Source: Kineococcus terrestris (GTDB lineage: Bacteria > Actinomycetota > Actinomycetes > Actinomycetales > Kineococcaceae). Taken from it: a stretch of DNA of 64,000 nt. Positions 50,224 to 57,949 of the stretch are shown piece after piece (the first letter of the stretch is position 1; each line of letters starts with the position of its first letter). Location of the stretch: the NCBI RefSeq assembly GCF_041020765.1, contig NZ_JBEUEJ010000001.1; one strand, given 5' to 3'. The notes below the pieces were generated by a model. The model did no database searches. It had not been told where the DNA came from and saw nothing but the letters and a program-made list of their open reading frames with translations. Position numbers and translations under genes: made by a program.

Positions 50224-51077
50224 GCGCCGCACGGGTCGCCCTGAGCGTCGCGGGCAGCGACCCCAGCGGCGGCGCCGGGGTGCAGGCCGACCTGAAGACG
50301 TTCGGCGCGCTGGGCGCCTACGGCACGGCCGTGCTGACGGCGCTGACGGCGCAGAGCACCCGCGGCGTCGCCGGGGTGCACCCGGTCCCGGCGGACTTCG
50401 TGCGCCGCCAGCTGGACGTCCTGCTCGACGACGTCGCCGTGCACGCCGTCAAGGTCGGCATGCTCGGCTCGGCGGACGTCGTGCGGGCCGTGGCGGGCGT
50501 GCTGGGCGAGCGCGGCGCCGGGCCGCTCGTGCTGGACCCGGTGATGGTCGCCACGAGCGGCGACCGGCTGCTGGACGCCGACGCCGTGGACGCGCTGCGC
50601 ACCGACCTGCTGCCGCTGGTGGCCGTCGTCACCCCCAACGTGCCCGAGGCCGCGGTCCTGCTGGACGCGCCGCCGGCGCGCGCGGTGCAGGAGTGCGTCG
50701 ACCAGGCCGAGGAGCTGCACCGCCGCTGCGGGGCCGTCGTGCTGCTCAAGGGCGGGCACTTGGACGGCGGCGACAGCGTCGACGTCCTCGCCGGCGCGGG
50801 CCGCACCGCGCTGGTGGGCCGGCCGCGCCTGGACACCACGGCGACGCACGGCACGGGCTGCACCCTGTCCTCCGCCCTGGCGGCGCTGGCCGCCCGCGCC
50901 CCCGCGCCGCCGGAGCCCACGACCGCCGGGTGGCTGCCGCTGGTGGAGGAGGCCCGCGACTACCTGCAGGGGGCGCTCGCGGCGGGCGCCGGCCTCGGCG
51001 TCGGCTCCGGCCACGGCCCCGTCGACCACTTCCACGCCCACGCCCACGCCGGCACGGCAGGACGGACCACCTCGTGA
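50220..51077 (+). CDS. thiD: Hydroxymethylpyrimidine/phosphomethylpyrimidine kinase
   Basis: The 285-residue ribokinase-fold enzyme has LSVAGSDPSGGAGVQADLKT at the N-terminus, VKVGMLGSADVV, LVLDPVMVATSGDRLL, TPNVPEA and the catalytic THGTGCTLSSALAA. It phosphorylates HMP twice for thiamine synthesis. The tail ends in a His/Ala-rich stretch (DHFHAHAHAG). GTG at 50220 overlaps the thiE stop by four bases. Confidence 0.95.
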   Translation: MSAARVALSVAGSDPSGGAGVQADLKTFGALGAYGTAVLTALTAQSTRGVAGVHPVPADFVRRQLDVLLDDVAVHAVKVGMLGSADVVRAVAGVLGERGAGPLVLDPVMVATSGDRLLDADAVDALRTDLLPLVAVVTPNVPEAAVLLDAPPARAVQECVDQAEELHRRCGAVVLLKGGHLDGGDSVDVLAGAGRTALVGRPRLDTTATHGTGCTLSSALAALAARAPAPPEPTTAGWLPLVEEARDYLQGALAAGAGLGVGSGHGPVDHFHAHAHAGTAGRTTS

Positions 51078-51763
51078 CCTTCACCACCGACGCCTGGGAG
51101 CGCACCGCCGGCCTGCGCGCCGCCATCGACGGCTCGGCGTTCCTGGCCGCCCTCGGCGACGGCTCCCTGGACCCGCGCAGCTTCCGCCACTACCTGGAGC
51201 AGGACGAGATCTACCTCGCCGGGTACGGGCGGGCGCTCGCCCTGCTCGCCGCGCGCAGCCCGCAGCCGTCGGCGTCGGCGTTCTGGGCGACGTCGGCCGC
51301 GGGCGCCTCGGTCGTGGAGTCCGCGCTGCACGCGGACCTGCTGGCCTCGGGGCTGCTGCCGCCCGCGGAGGGCGAGCCGGTCGCCTCGCCCACGACGCTC
51401 GGCTACGTCTCCTACCTGGTGGCGACGGCCGCGACGGAGCCGTACCCGGTGGCGGCCGCGGCCGTGCTGCCGTGCTTCTGGGTGTACGCCGACGTGGCGG
51501 CCCGGCTGGCGGCCGCGGCGCGGGCGTCCTCGGCCGGCTCCGACCGCGAGCACCCGTACGCCCGCTGGGTCGCCACCTACGACGCGCCGGGCTTCCAGGA
51601 GTCGGCGGCCACGGCCCGCGACCACGTGGACGCGGCCGCGCGGGGGGCCGGCGCCGCGACGCTGGCGGCGATGCACGAGGCGTTCGCCACGGCCACCCGC
51701 TACGAGCACCTGTTCTGGGAGACCTGCCTGGAGCGCGCCACGTGGGAGCTGCCGCTCTCCTGA
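51074..51763 (+). CDS. tenA: TenA-family thiaminase II / aminopyrimidine aminohydrolase
   Basis: The 229-residue helical protein salvages pyrimidine from damaged thiamine. The active Cys is in AAVLPCFWVYADVA and the Glu near the end in RYEHLFWETC; DPRSFRHYLEQDEIYLAGYG opens the fold. This is the Cys-bearing (TenA_C) class. GTG at 51074 overlaps the thiD stop by four bases. It completes the riboswitch operon, and a palindromic repeat begins 15 bases after its stop. Confidence 0.92.
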   Translation: MTFTTDAWERTAGLRAAIDGSAFLAALGDGSLDPRSFRHYLEQDEIYLAGYGRALALLAARSPQPSASAFWATSAAGASVVESALHADLLASGLLPPAEGEPVASPTTLGYVSYLVATAATEPYPVAAAAVLPCFWVYADVAARLAAAARASSAGSDREHPYARWVATYDAPGFQESAATARDHVDAAARGAGAATLAAMHEAFATATRYEHLFWETCLERATWELPLS

Positions 51764-51777
51764 CCCGCCCCACCCCG

Positions 51778-51819
51778 CCGTGATCATGGACGATTGAGCG
51801 CTCAACCGGGCATGCTCGG
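51778..51819. repeat. Palindromic intergenic repeat, copy 2
   Basis: The first 13 bases (CCGTGATCATGGA) are identical to copy 1 at 17699. The centre holds the perfect 12-base palindrome TTGAGCGCTCAA, and the right arm is two bases shorter. It directly follows the tenA stop and precedes the acyltransferase promoter. Confidence 0.65.
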
Positions 51820-51865
51820 CCCGTGGCGGGCCGACCGGCGGGTGAACGAGGGGTGTCCGGGCTGG

Positions 51866-51871
51866 GACAAT
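51866..51871 (+). promoter_or_regulatory. -10-like box (GACAAT)
   Basis: GACAAT ends five bases before a GTG at 51877 and eight before the ATG at 51880, both in frame, so a leaderless start at one of them is likely. Confidence 0.4.
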
Positions 51872-51879
51872 CGCGCGTG

Positions 51880-54279
51880 ATGGACACCTCGCAGGCCACC
51901 TCCCGGGCGACCGCGACCGCCGTCACCGCTCCAGCACCGGGGCCGTCGTCGGCGCGCGACCCCCTGCTCGACGGCCTGCGCACGGTCGCCCTCGTCCGCG
52001 TCGTCCTGTGGCACGCGGTCGCCGCGGCCTGGCTGAGCTGGGTGTTCCCGGCGATGCCGGTGATGTTCTTCCTCGCCGGCTCCCTGCTGGCGGTCTCCGT
52101 CGGCCGCCGCGGCGGCCGCCGCGGCCTCGCCTGGCTGCGCACCGCCGCCAAGCGGGCCCGCCGCCTCCTCGTGCCGTTCTGGGTGTACGCCGTCGCGGTC
52201 GTCGCCGTCACGTACGTCACCTGGTGGACGGCCCCGGCCGGGGAGGGCGGCGACGCGCCCGGCCGGCGCGAGCTGCTGCCGTGGGTCCTGCCGCTGCTGA
52301 CGCCGGTGTCCCCGGAGGGGCAGCAGGGGTGGCTGACGTCGCACCTGTGGTACGTCACCGACTACCTGTGGCTGCTGCTGCTGGCGCCCGTCGTCCTGTG
52401 GTGCGCGCGCGGGCCGGCCCGCACGCTGGGCACCCTCGTCGTGGCCCTGACGGGCCTGGCGGCGCTGGAGGTCGGCCCGCAGTACGGCTGGCCGACCCTG
52501 GCCGGCTGGCCGCGCACCGCCGTCGGCGACCTGCTCTGCTACGGCAGCTTCGCCGTGCTGGGCGCCGCGTGGGCGCGCTCGCGCCGCGCCCGTCCCGCGG
52601 GCCCCGCCGGGTCCCCGGCCGTGGACGCCCCGCGCCGGCGCGTGCCCGGCGCCGTGCTCGTGGCCGCGGGCGTCGTCCTCGTCGCCGGCGCGCTGGCCCT
52701 GACCCGCGTCCTGCCGCTGGAGCGCTGGTCGCTGAACAACTCCTGGCTGCTGCTGGCGCTGGCCTCGCTGGGCTGGCTGCTGGGCCTGGCCGCCGTCGAG
52801 CGGCCGCTGCGCGCCCTGTCCGGCTCGGCGCGGCTGGCGCCGCTGGCCCGCGGCTTCACCGCCCGCGCCGTGACGATCTACCTGTGGCACCCGGCGATGA
52901 TCGTGCTGGCGCGCACCGGCGTGGACCGCTGGGGCCTGGACGCGGGCACCGCGACCGGGATCACCGTCGTCCTGGCCGTCACCGCCGCCGGCACGCTGCT
53001 GGCCGTGCTGCTGCTCGGCTGGGTCGAGGACCTCGCGGGCGGGCGGCCGCCGCGGCTGTGGCCGGGCCGGCGCGGGCGCCGGCTGGCGCGGCCGCTGGGC
53101 CGCGTGGGGACGCCCGTCACCGTGCTGTCCTCGGCGGCCGCCACCAGCGCGCTCGTCGTCGCCCTCGCCGGCGCCTTCCAGGGCGGGCTGAGCCCGTCCC
53201 TGGTCGCCATCCCCGGCCCCAGCGACCGCGAGGCCCTCGGCCAGTCCGCCTTCAGCGCGGACGCCGACCCCGTCCAGGTGCTGCCGTACCGCACCGAGCC
53301 GCTGGCCGAGCTGCCCGCCGACGCGCTGCAGCAGCGCCTGGACGAGTGGGTCGCCTCCGTCGACGGCATCGACGCCGGCAGCGTGGCCGTCGTCTCCGGC
53401 GACGCCGTGTGGGAGGGCACGACCAGCTCGCAGGTGGGCGAGGGCCTGCCCGTCGGGCAGGAGGTCCAGGCGGCGTCCCTGACCAAGAGCGTCACCGCCG
53501 CGCTCGTCCTGCAGGAGTGGACCGCCGGCACCGTCGACATCGACGCCCCCGTGCCCGACCTGCCCGGCCTGGACGTGCCCGCGGACCTGGAGGTCCCCAC
53601 CCCGCGCCAGCTCATGCGGCACGCGGGCGGCCTGCTGCCCTACCAGGACTCCCCGGCCTACGACCCGGAGGCGGTCTACAGCGCGGAGGACATCGTGCAG
53701 CTGTCGCTGGACGAGCCGCAGGTGTTCGAGCCGGGCACGAGCGTGGCCTACTCCAACTCCGGCTACCTGTGGCTGGGGCTGCTGCTGGAGGACGTCACCG
53801 GCCAGCGCTTCGGCGACCTGGTCGCCGAGCGCCTGGCCGCCGGGCTGGGGCTGACGACGTTCCGCGTCGACGAGACCGAGCTGCCCGGCTGGGTGGGCTC
53901 CTCCTCCGGCGGCCTGTGGGCCTCCCCGGGCGACCTGGCCCGCTGGTACTCCCTGCTGGTGGAGACCGACGCGGTGCTGACCGAGGAGGCGCGCCGGGAG
54001 ATGCTCGCCGTCGACGACCTCACCGTCGGCATGGGCATCTGGCCGTTCTGCCTGTGCGGCACCGACGACGAGGGCCGCAACTGGGCCGCCGGGTGGGGCC
54101 AGCTCATCGCCGCCGGCGGGGCCATCGACTACCCCGCCGAGCGGGTGGCCGTCATGGCGTACCTGCTCCCCGAGGGGCAGCTGGCGCTGGACTCGACGCC
54201 CGGCCTGGCCGGGGCGCTGCTGGAGGTCCTGCCCGGCCGGCAGCTGCCCGACCCGCCGCCGGGGGCCGAGCAGCCCTGA
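51880..54279 (+). CDS. Acyltransferase-3 membrane domain fused to a serine beta-lactamase-like hydrolase
   Basis: The 799-residue protein joins two parts. Residues about 25-430 are an acyltransferase family 3 membrane domain with some ten helices; LDGLRTVALVRVVLWHAVAA holds the conserved Arg and His. After a further helix, residues about 460-790 form a beta-lactamase/esterase fold outside the cell: Ser533-x-x-Lys in ASLTKSVTAALVL, Tyr624-Ser-Asn in AYSNSGYL, and a degenerate third motif (AAGWGQ). It may acylate a surface molecule and trim esters, comparable to OatA, whose second domain is SGNH instead. An in-frame GTG at 51877 is an alternative start. Confidence 0.82.
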   Translation: MDTSQATSRATATAVTAPAPGPSSARDPLLDGLRTVALVRVVLWHAVAAAWLSWVFPAMPVMFFLAGSLLAVSVGRRGGRRGLAWLRTAAKRARRLLVPFWVYAVAVVAVTYVTWWTAPAGEGGDAPGRRELLPWVLPLLTPVSPEGQQGWLTSHLWYVTDYLWLLLLAPVVLWCARGPARTLGTLVVALTGLAALEVGPQYGWPTLAGWPRTAVGDLLCYGSFAVLGAAWARSRRARPAGPAGSPAVDAPRRRVPGAVLVAAGVVLVAGALALTRVLPLERWSLNNSWLLLALASLGWLLGLAAVERPLRALSGSARLAPLARGFTARAVTIYLWHPAMIVLARTGVDRWGLDAGTATGITVVLAVTAAGTLLAVLLLGWVEDLAGGRPPRLWPGRRGRRLARPLGRVGTPVTVLSSAAATSALVVALAGAFQGGLSPSLVAIPGPSDREALGQSAFSADADPVQVLPYRTEPLAELPADALQQRLDEWVASVDGIDAGSVAVVSGDAVWEGTTSSQVGEGLPVGQEVQAASLTKSVTAALVLQEWTAGTVDIDAPVPDLPGLDVPADLEVPTPRQLMRHAGGLLPYQDSPAYDPEAVYSAEDIVQLSLDEPQVFEPGTSVAYSNSGYLWLGLLLEDVTGQRFGDLVAERLAAGLGLTTFRVDETELPGWVGSSSGGLWASPGDLARWYSLLVETDAVLTEEARREMLAVDDLTVGMGIWPFCLCGTDDEGRNWAAGWGQLIAAGGAIDYPAERVAVMAYLLPEGQLALDSTPGLAGALLEVLPGRQLPDPPPGAEQP

Positions 54280-54303
54280 CGGGTGGGCGCGCGCGGCTCG
54301 TGC

Positions 54304-54309
54304 GAGGCT
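54304..54309 (+). promoter_or_regulatory. Leaderless -10-like box (GAGGCT) of ackA
   Basis: GAGGCT ends seven bases before the ackA GTG at 54317. The first base departs from TANNNT. Confidence 0.35.
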
Positions 54310-54316
54310 CGGGGCT

Positions 54317-55576
54317 GTGACGAGCCCCGCCCCGGACCCCGCCACCCGCACCGACGGCAGCACCGGCTCCACCGGCTCGGTGGTCGTCGTCAACTGCGGC
54401 AGCTCCTCGGTCAAGCTCGCCCTCGTCGACCCGGTCACGGGGGAGCGGGCGCTGTCCTGCCTGGGCGAGCGCCTGGGCACCCCCGACGCCGTCGTCCACA
54501 TGCGCACCGCGCAGGGCACCCGCACCATCACGCCGGCCGCCAGCACGCACCGCGGGGCGCTGGCGCACGTGCTGCAGCGCCTGCTGGACATGGACCTGCC
54601 GCCGCTGCTGGGCGTGGGACACCGCGTCGTGCAGGGCGGGTCCGTCTTCCACGGCTCGGTGCGGATCGACGACCGGGTGCTGGCCCGCATCGCGGAGCTG
54701 TCGGCGCTGGCGCCCCTGCACAACCCCGCGAACGTCTCCGGCATCGAGGCCGCCCGCGCGGTGCTGCCCGAGCTGGAGCACGTCGCCGTCTTCGACACCG
54801 CCTTCCACCAGACGATGCCCGAGCGCGCGTACCGCTACGCCGTGCCGACCCGCTGGTACGAGGAGTACGGCGTGCGCCGCTACGGCATGCACGGCACCAG
54901 CCACCGCTTCGTCTCCCGCCGCGCCGCCGAGGTGCTCCAGCGCGACGCCGGCCTGGACCCGGCCTCCTCGCGCCTGGTCGTGGCGCACCTGGGCAACGGC
55001 TGCTCGGCCACCGCCGTCCTCGGCGGGCGCTCGGTGGACACCACGATGGGCCTGACGCCGCTGGAGGGGCTGGTCATGGGCACCCGCTCCGGGGACCTGG
55101 ACCCGGCCGTCGTCGAGCTGGTCGCCGACCGCACCGGCCTGGACGCCGCCGCCGTCGTCAAGCAGCTGAACTCCGAGTCCGGGCTGCTGGCGCTGTCCGG
55201 GCTGTCCAACGACGTGCGCACCCTCACCGAGGAGGCCGCGGCCGGGCACGCCGGCGCGAAGCTGGCCCTGGACGTCTTCGTGCACCGCGCCGCCAAGCAC
55301 GTGGCCGCGCTCACCGTCCCCCTGGGCGGCCTGGACGCCCTCGTCCTGACCGGCGGCATCGGCGAGAACGCCGTCGAGGTGCGCTCCCGCCTGCTGGCGT
55401 CGCTGCGCCACCTGGGGCTGGAGGAGGACCCGGCGGCCAACGCCGGGCACGGGCGCGGCTCCGTGCCCGCCGGGCGCATCACCGCCGACCGGCCCGGCCC
55501 GCTGGCGATGGTGGTGCCCACCGACGAGGAGCTGCTCATCGCCCGCGACACCGTGGCCCTCGTCCACGACCGCTGA
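54317..55576 (+). CDS. ackA: Acetate kinase
   Basis: The 419-residue enzyme interconverts acetyl phosphate and acetate. It has VVVVNCGSSSVKLALV at the N-terminus, GHRVVQGG, FDTAFHQTMP, YGMHGTSHRFVSRRA, VAHLGNGCSATAVLGG, TMGLTPLEGLVMGTRSGDLD and LVLTGGIGENAVEVR, all diagnostic for ASKHA acetate kinases. The first 20 residues are a Ser/Thr/Pro extension. Unusually it precedes pta here; the two form an operon with a 42-base gap. Confidence 0.96.
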   Translation: MTSPAPDPATRTDGSTGSTGSVVVVNCGSSSVKLALVDPVTGERALSCLGERLGTPDAVVHMRTAQGTRTITPAASTHRGALAHVLQRLLDMDLPPLLGVGHRVVQGGSVFHGSVRIDDRVLARIAELSALAPLHNPANVSGIEAARAVLPELEHVAVFDTAFHQTMPERAYRYAVPTRWYEEYGVRRYGMHGTSHRFVSRRAAEVLQRDAGLDPASSRLVVAHLGNGCSATAVLGGRSVDTTMGLTPLEGLVMGTRSGDLDPAVVELVADRTGLDAAAVVKQLNSESGLLALSGLSNDVRTLTEEAAAGHAGAKLALDVFVHRAAKHVAALTVPLGGLDALVLTGGIGENAVEVRSRLLASLRHLGLEEDPAANAGHGRGSVPAGRITADRPGPLAMVVPTDEELLIARDTVALVHDR

Positions 55577-55618
55577 CCCGCCAGCCCGCCAGCCCGAGAA
55601 GCGCCGGAGGACCGTCCC

Positions 55619-57718
55619 GTGGCCCGCACCCTGCTCGTCGTCCCCACCGGCCACGGCGCCGGCCTGACCTCCACCTGCCTGGGCCTGCTGCGCGCCCTGG
55701 ACGCGCGCGGCGTGGCCGTCGGCTTCCACAAGCCGCTGGCCCAGGCGACCCGCGGCGGGGAGCCGGACCGCTCGGTGGCCCTCGTGCGGCTGACGACGTC
55801 GCTGGAGCCGGCCGAGCCCATCGCCGCCGGCCGCGTCGTGGAGCGCCTCAGCCGCGGCGAGGTCGACGACCTCATGGAGGAGGTGGTCGCCGCCGCCGAG
55901 GGCGTGCTGGCCGCCCACGACGTCGTCGTCGTCGAGGGTCTGGCGCCCTCGGCCGACCAGGTCTTCTCCGGGCGCGTGAACCAGGCGCTGGCCGTCGCGC
56001 TGGACGCCGACGTGCTGCTCGTGGGCGCGGCCGGCGCCGACGGGGCCGACCCGGGCGCCGCCGAGCGCATCGCCGAGGACATGGCCGTCACGGCCGGCAC
56101 GTACCGGGCGGGGGAGGGGCTGCGCGTCGTCGGCGGTGTCGTGTCCCGCTGGCCCGTGCCCGAGGACCCCGAGACCGCCGTCGGCCGGATCGCCGCCCTG
56201 CGCGGGGCGCTGGAGCACCACGGCATCCCGCTGGTGGGCGCCGTGCCGTTCCGCAGCGACCTGACGTGGCCGCGCGTGCGCGACCTCGTGCACCAGCTGG
56301 ACGTGGACGTCCTCACCCACGGCGACCAGCAGCGGCGCGTCAAGGAGGTCGTCGTCGCCGCGCAGGCCGTGCCGGGGATGCTGCCGCTGCTGCGCGAGGG
56401 CCGGCTGATCCTCGTGCCGGGCGACCGGCACGACGTCGTCCTGTCCGCCTGCCTGGCCGCCCTCAACGGGGTGCGCCTGGCGGGGCTGCTGCTGACCGCC
56501 GGGGTGGCGATGGACCCGCGGGTGGCGGACCTGACGCACGCGGCCGCCGCCACCGGCCTGCCGATCCTGCTGACCCGCCGCAGCACCTACGCGACCGCCA
56601 CCGCCGTCAACCGCCTGGACCCCGAGGTGCCCGCCGACGACGCCGAGCGGGCGCTGGCGGTCACCGGCACGGTCGCCGACGCCCTGGACCCGGCGTGGCT
56701 GGCGGGGCTGCCCGGCTCCCAGCACACCCCGCGGCTGTCCCCGGCGGCCTTCCGCCGGCGCCTGACGACGCTGGCCGCCGAGCGGGTGCAGCGCATCGTG
56801 CTGCCCGAGGGCACCGAGCCGCGCACCGTGCAGGCGGCCGCGGTGTGCGCCGAGCGCGGCATCGCCCGGCCCGTCCTGCTCGCGGCCCCCGACGAGGTCG
56901 CCGCGGTGGCCGCCGGGCTGGGGATCCCGCTGCCCGAGGGCGTGGAGGTGCTCGACCCCGCGGGGCTCGTGGACCGCTACGTCGACGTCCTGGTGGAGGC
57001 CCGCAAGCACAAGGGCCTGCAGCCGGACGTGGCGCGCGACTCGCTGGCCGACCCGATCGTGCTGGGCACGACGATGCTGCAGGCCGGGGACGTCGACGGG
57101 CTGGTGGCCGGTGCCGTGCACACCACGGCCGCCACGGTGCGCCCGGCGCTGCAGATCGTGCGCACCAAGCCGGGCGCCAGGCTCGTCTCCAGCGTCTTCT
57201 TCATGTGCCTGCCCGACGACGTCGTCATCTACGGCGACTGCGCGGTGAACCCGGACCCGGACGCGGAGGAGCTGGCCGACATCGCGCTGCAGAGCGCGGC
57301 CTCGGCGCGCGCGTTCGGCATCGAGCCGCGGGTGGCGATGATCAGCTTCTCGACGGGGTCCAGCGGCGCCGGCTCCAGCGTCGACAAGGTCGCCGAGGCC
57401 ACCCGCATCGCCCGCGAGCGCGAGCCCGACCTGGTCATCGACGGCCCGCTGCAGTACGACGCGGCCGCGGTGGCGTCAGTGGCGCGCTCGAAGGCGCCGG
57501 ACTCGCCCGTGGCAGGCCGCGCCACGGTGTTCGTCTTCCCCGACCTCAACACCGGCAACACGACGTACAAGGCGGTGCAGCGCAACGCGGGCGTCATCTC
57601 CGTCGGCCCGATGCTGCAGGGGCTGGCCAAGCCGGTGAACGACCTCTCGCGCGGCGCGCTGGTCGACGACATCGTCTACACGATCGCGCTCACCGCGATC
57701 CAGGCCTCGCGCGGCTGA
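55619..57718 (+). CDS. pta: Phosphate acetyltransferase
   Basis: The 699-residue enzyme is the long form found in E. coli: an N-terminal P-loop-like domain (VVPTGHGAGLTSTCLGLL), a central DRTGG domain, and a C-terminal catalytic domain (LAAERVQRIVLPEGTEPRTV, SSVFFMCLPDDVVIYGDCAV, FSTGSSGAGSSVDKVAEAT, VFPDLNTGNTTYKAVQR). It forms acetyl phosphate from acetyl-CoA. GTG at 55619 has CCGGAGG seven bases upstream. Confidence 0.95.
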   Translation: MARTLLVVPTGHGAGLTSTCLGLLRALDARGVAVGFHKPLAQATRGGEPDRSVALVRLTTSLEPAEPIAAGRVVERLSRGEVDDLMEEVVAAAEGVLAAHDVVVVEGLAPSADQVFSGRVNQALAVALDADVLLVGAAGADGADPGAAERIAEDMAVTAGTYRAGEGLRVVGGVVSRWPVPEDPETAVGRIAALRGALEHHGIPLVGAVPFRSDLTWPRVRDLVHQLDVDVLTHGDQQRRVKEVVVAAQAVPGMLPLLREGRLILVPGDRHDVVLSACLAALNGVRLAGLLLTAGVAMDPRVADLTHAAAATGLPILLTRRSTYATATAVNRLDPEVPADDAERALAVTGTVADALDPAWLAGLPGSQHTPRLSPAAFRRRLTTLAAERVQRIVLPEGTEPRTVQAAAVCAERGIARPVLLAAPDEVAAVAAGLGIPLPEGVEVLDPAGLVDRYVDVLVEARKHKGLQPDVARDSLADPIVLGTTMLQAGDVDGLVAGAVHTTAATVRPALQIVRTKPGARLVSSVFFMCLPDDVVIYGDCAVNPDPDAEELADIALQSAASARAFGIEPRVAMISFSTGSSGAGSSVDKVAEATRIAREREPDLVIDGPLQYDAAAVASVARSKAPDSPVAGRATVFVFPDLNTGNTTYKAVQRNAGVISVGPMLQGLAKPVNDLSRGALVDDIVYTIALTAIQASRG

Positions 57719-57787
57719 GCGCTCGCGGGGACCGGCCGGGCGCGGGTGCGCGGTGGACCGCGGGAAGGTCCCGCGCCCGGTCGCTGT

Positions 57788-57793
57788 TAAGCT
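57788..57793 (+). promoter_or_regulatory. -10 box (TAAGCT) of the DEAD-box helicase gene
   Basis: TAAGCT gives a predicted start near 57800, leaving a leader of about 150 bases before the ATG at 57950. Confidence 0.5.
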
Positions 57794-57799
57794 GGTCGC

Positions 57800-57949
57800 G
57801 ACGGCTCTACGCCGTCCACTCAGCGGGCGAGCCGCCCGCGAGGTCGCTTGAGTCTCATCCTCCGACCAGCGCGCAGCGCACCGCTGCGCCCACGAGCCGG
57901 GGGCCGACCGCTGTGCGGCCGCCGATCCCTCTGTGGAGCGCTTTCACGC
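57800..57949 (+). promoter_or_regulatory. Structured 5' leader of the DEAD-box helicase mRNA
   Basis: Four short hairpins follow one another: GACGGC/GCCGTC (57800-57816), GCGGGC/GCCCGC (57823-57839), GCGCAGC/GCTGCGC (57871-57889) and GGCCG/CGGCC (57902-57920). No gene is credible here. Long structured leaders are known for cold-shock helicase mRNAs in other bacteria, so an autoregulatory or temperature role is plausible. It could also simply reflect high GC. Confidence 0.5.

Noticed and set aside
57848..57949. N-terminal extension of the DEAD-box helicase
   Set aside because: The extra 34 residues are encoded by the hairpin leader, are Arg/Leu-rich and unlike other helicases. The ATG at 57950 gives a normal start.
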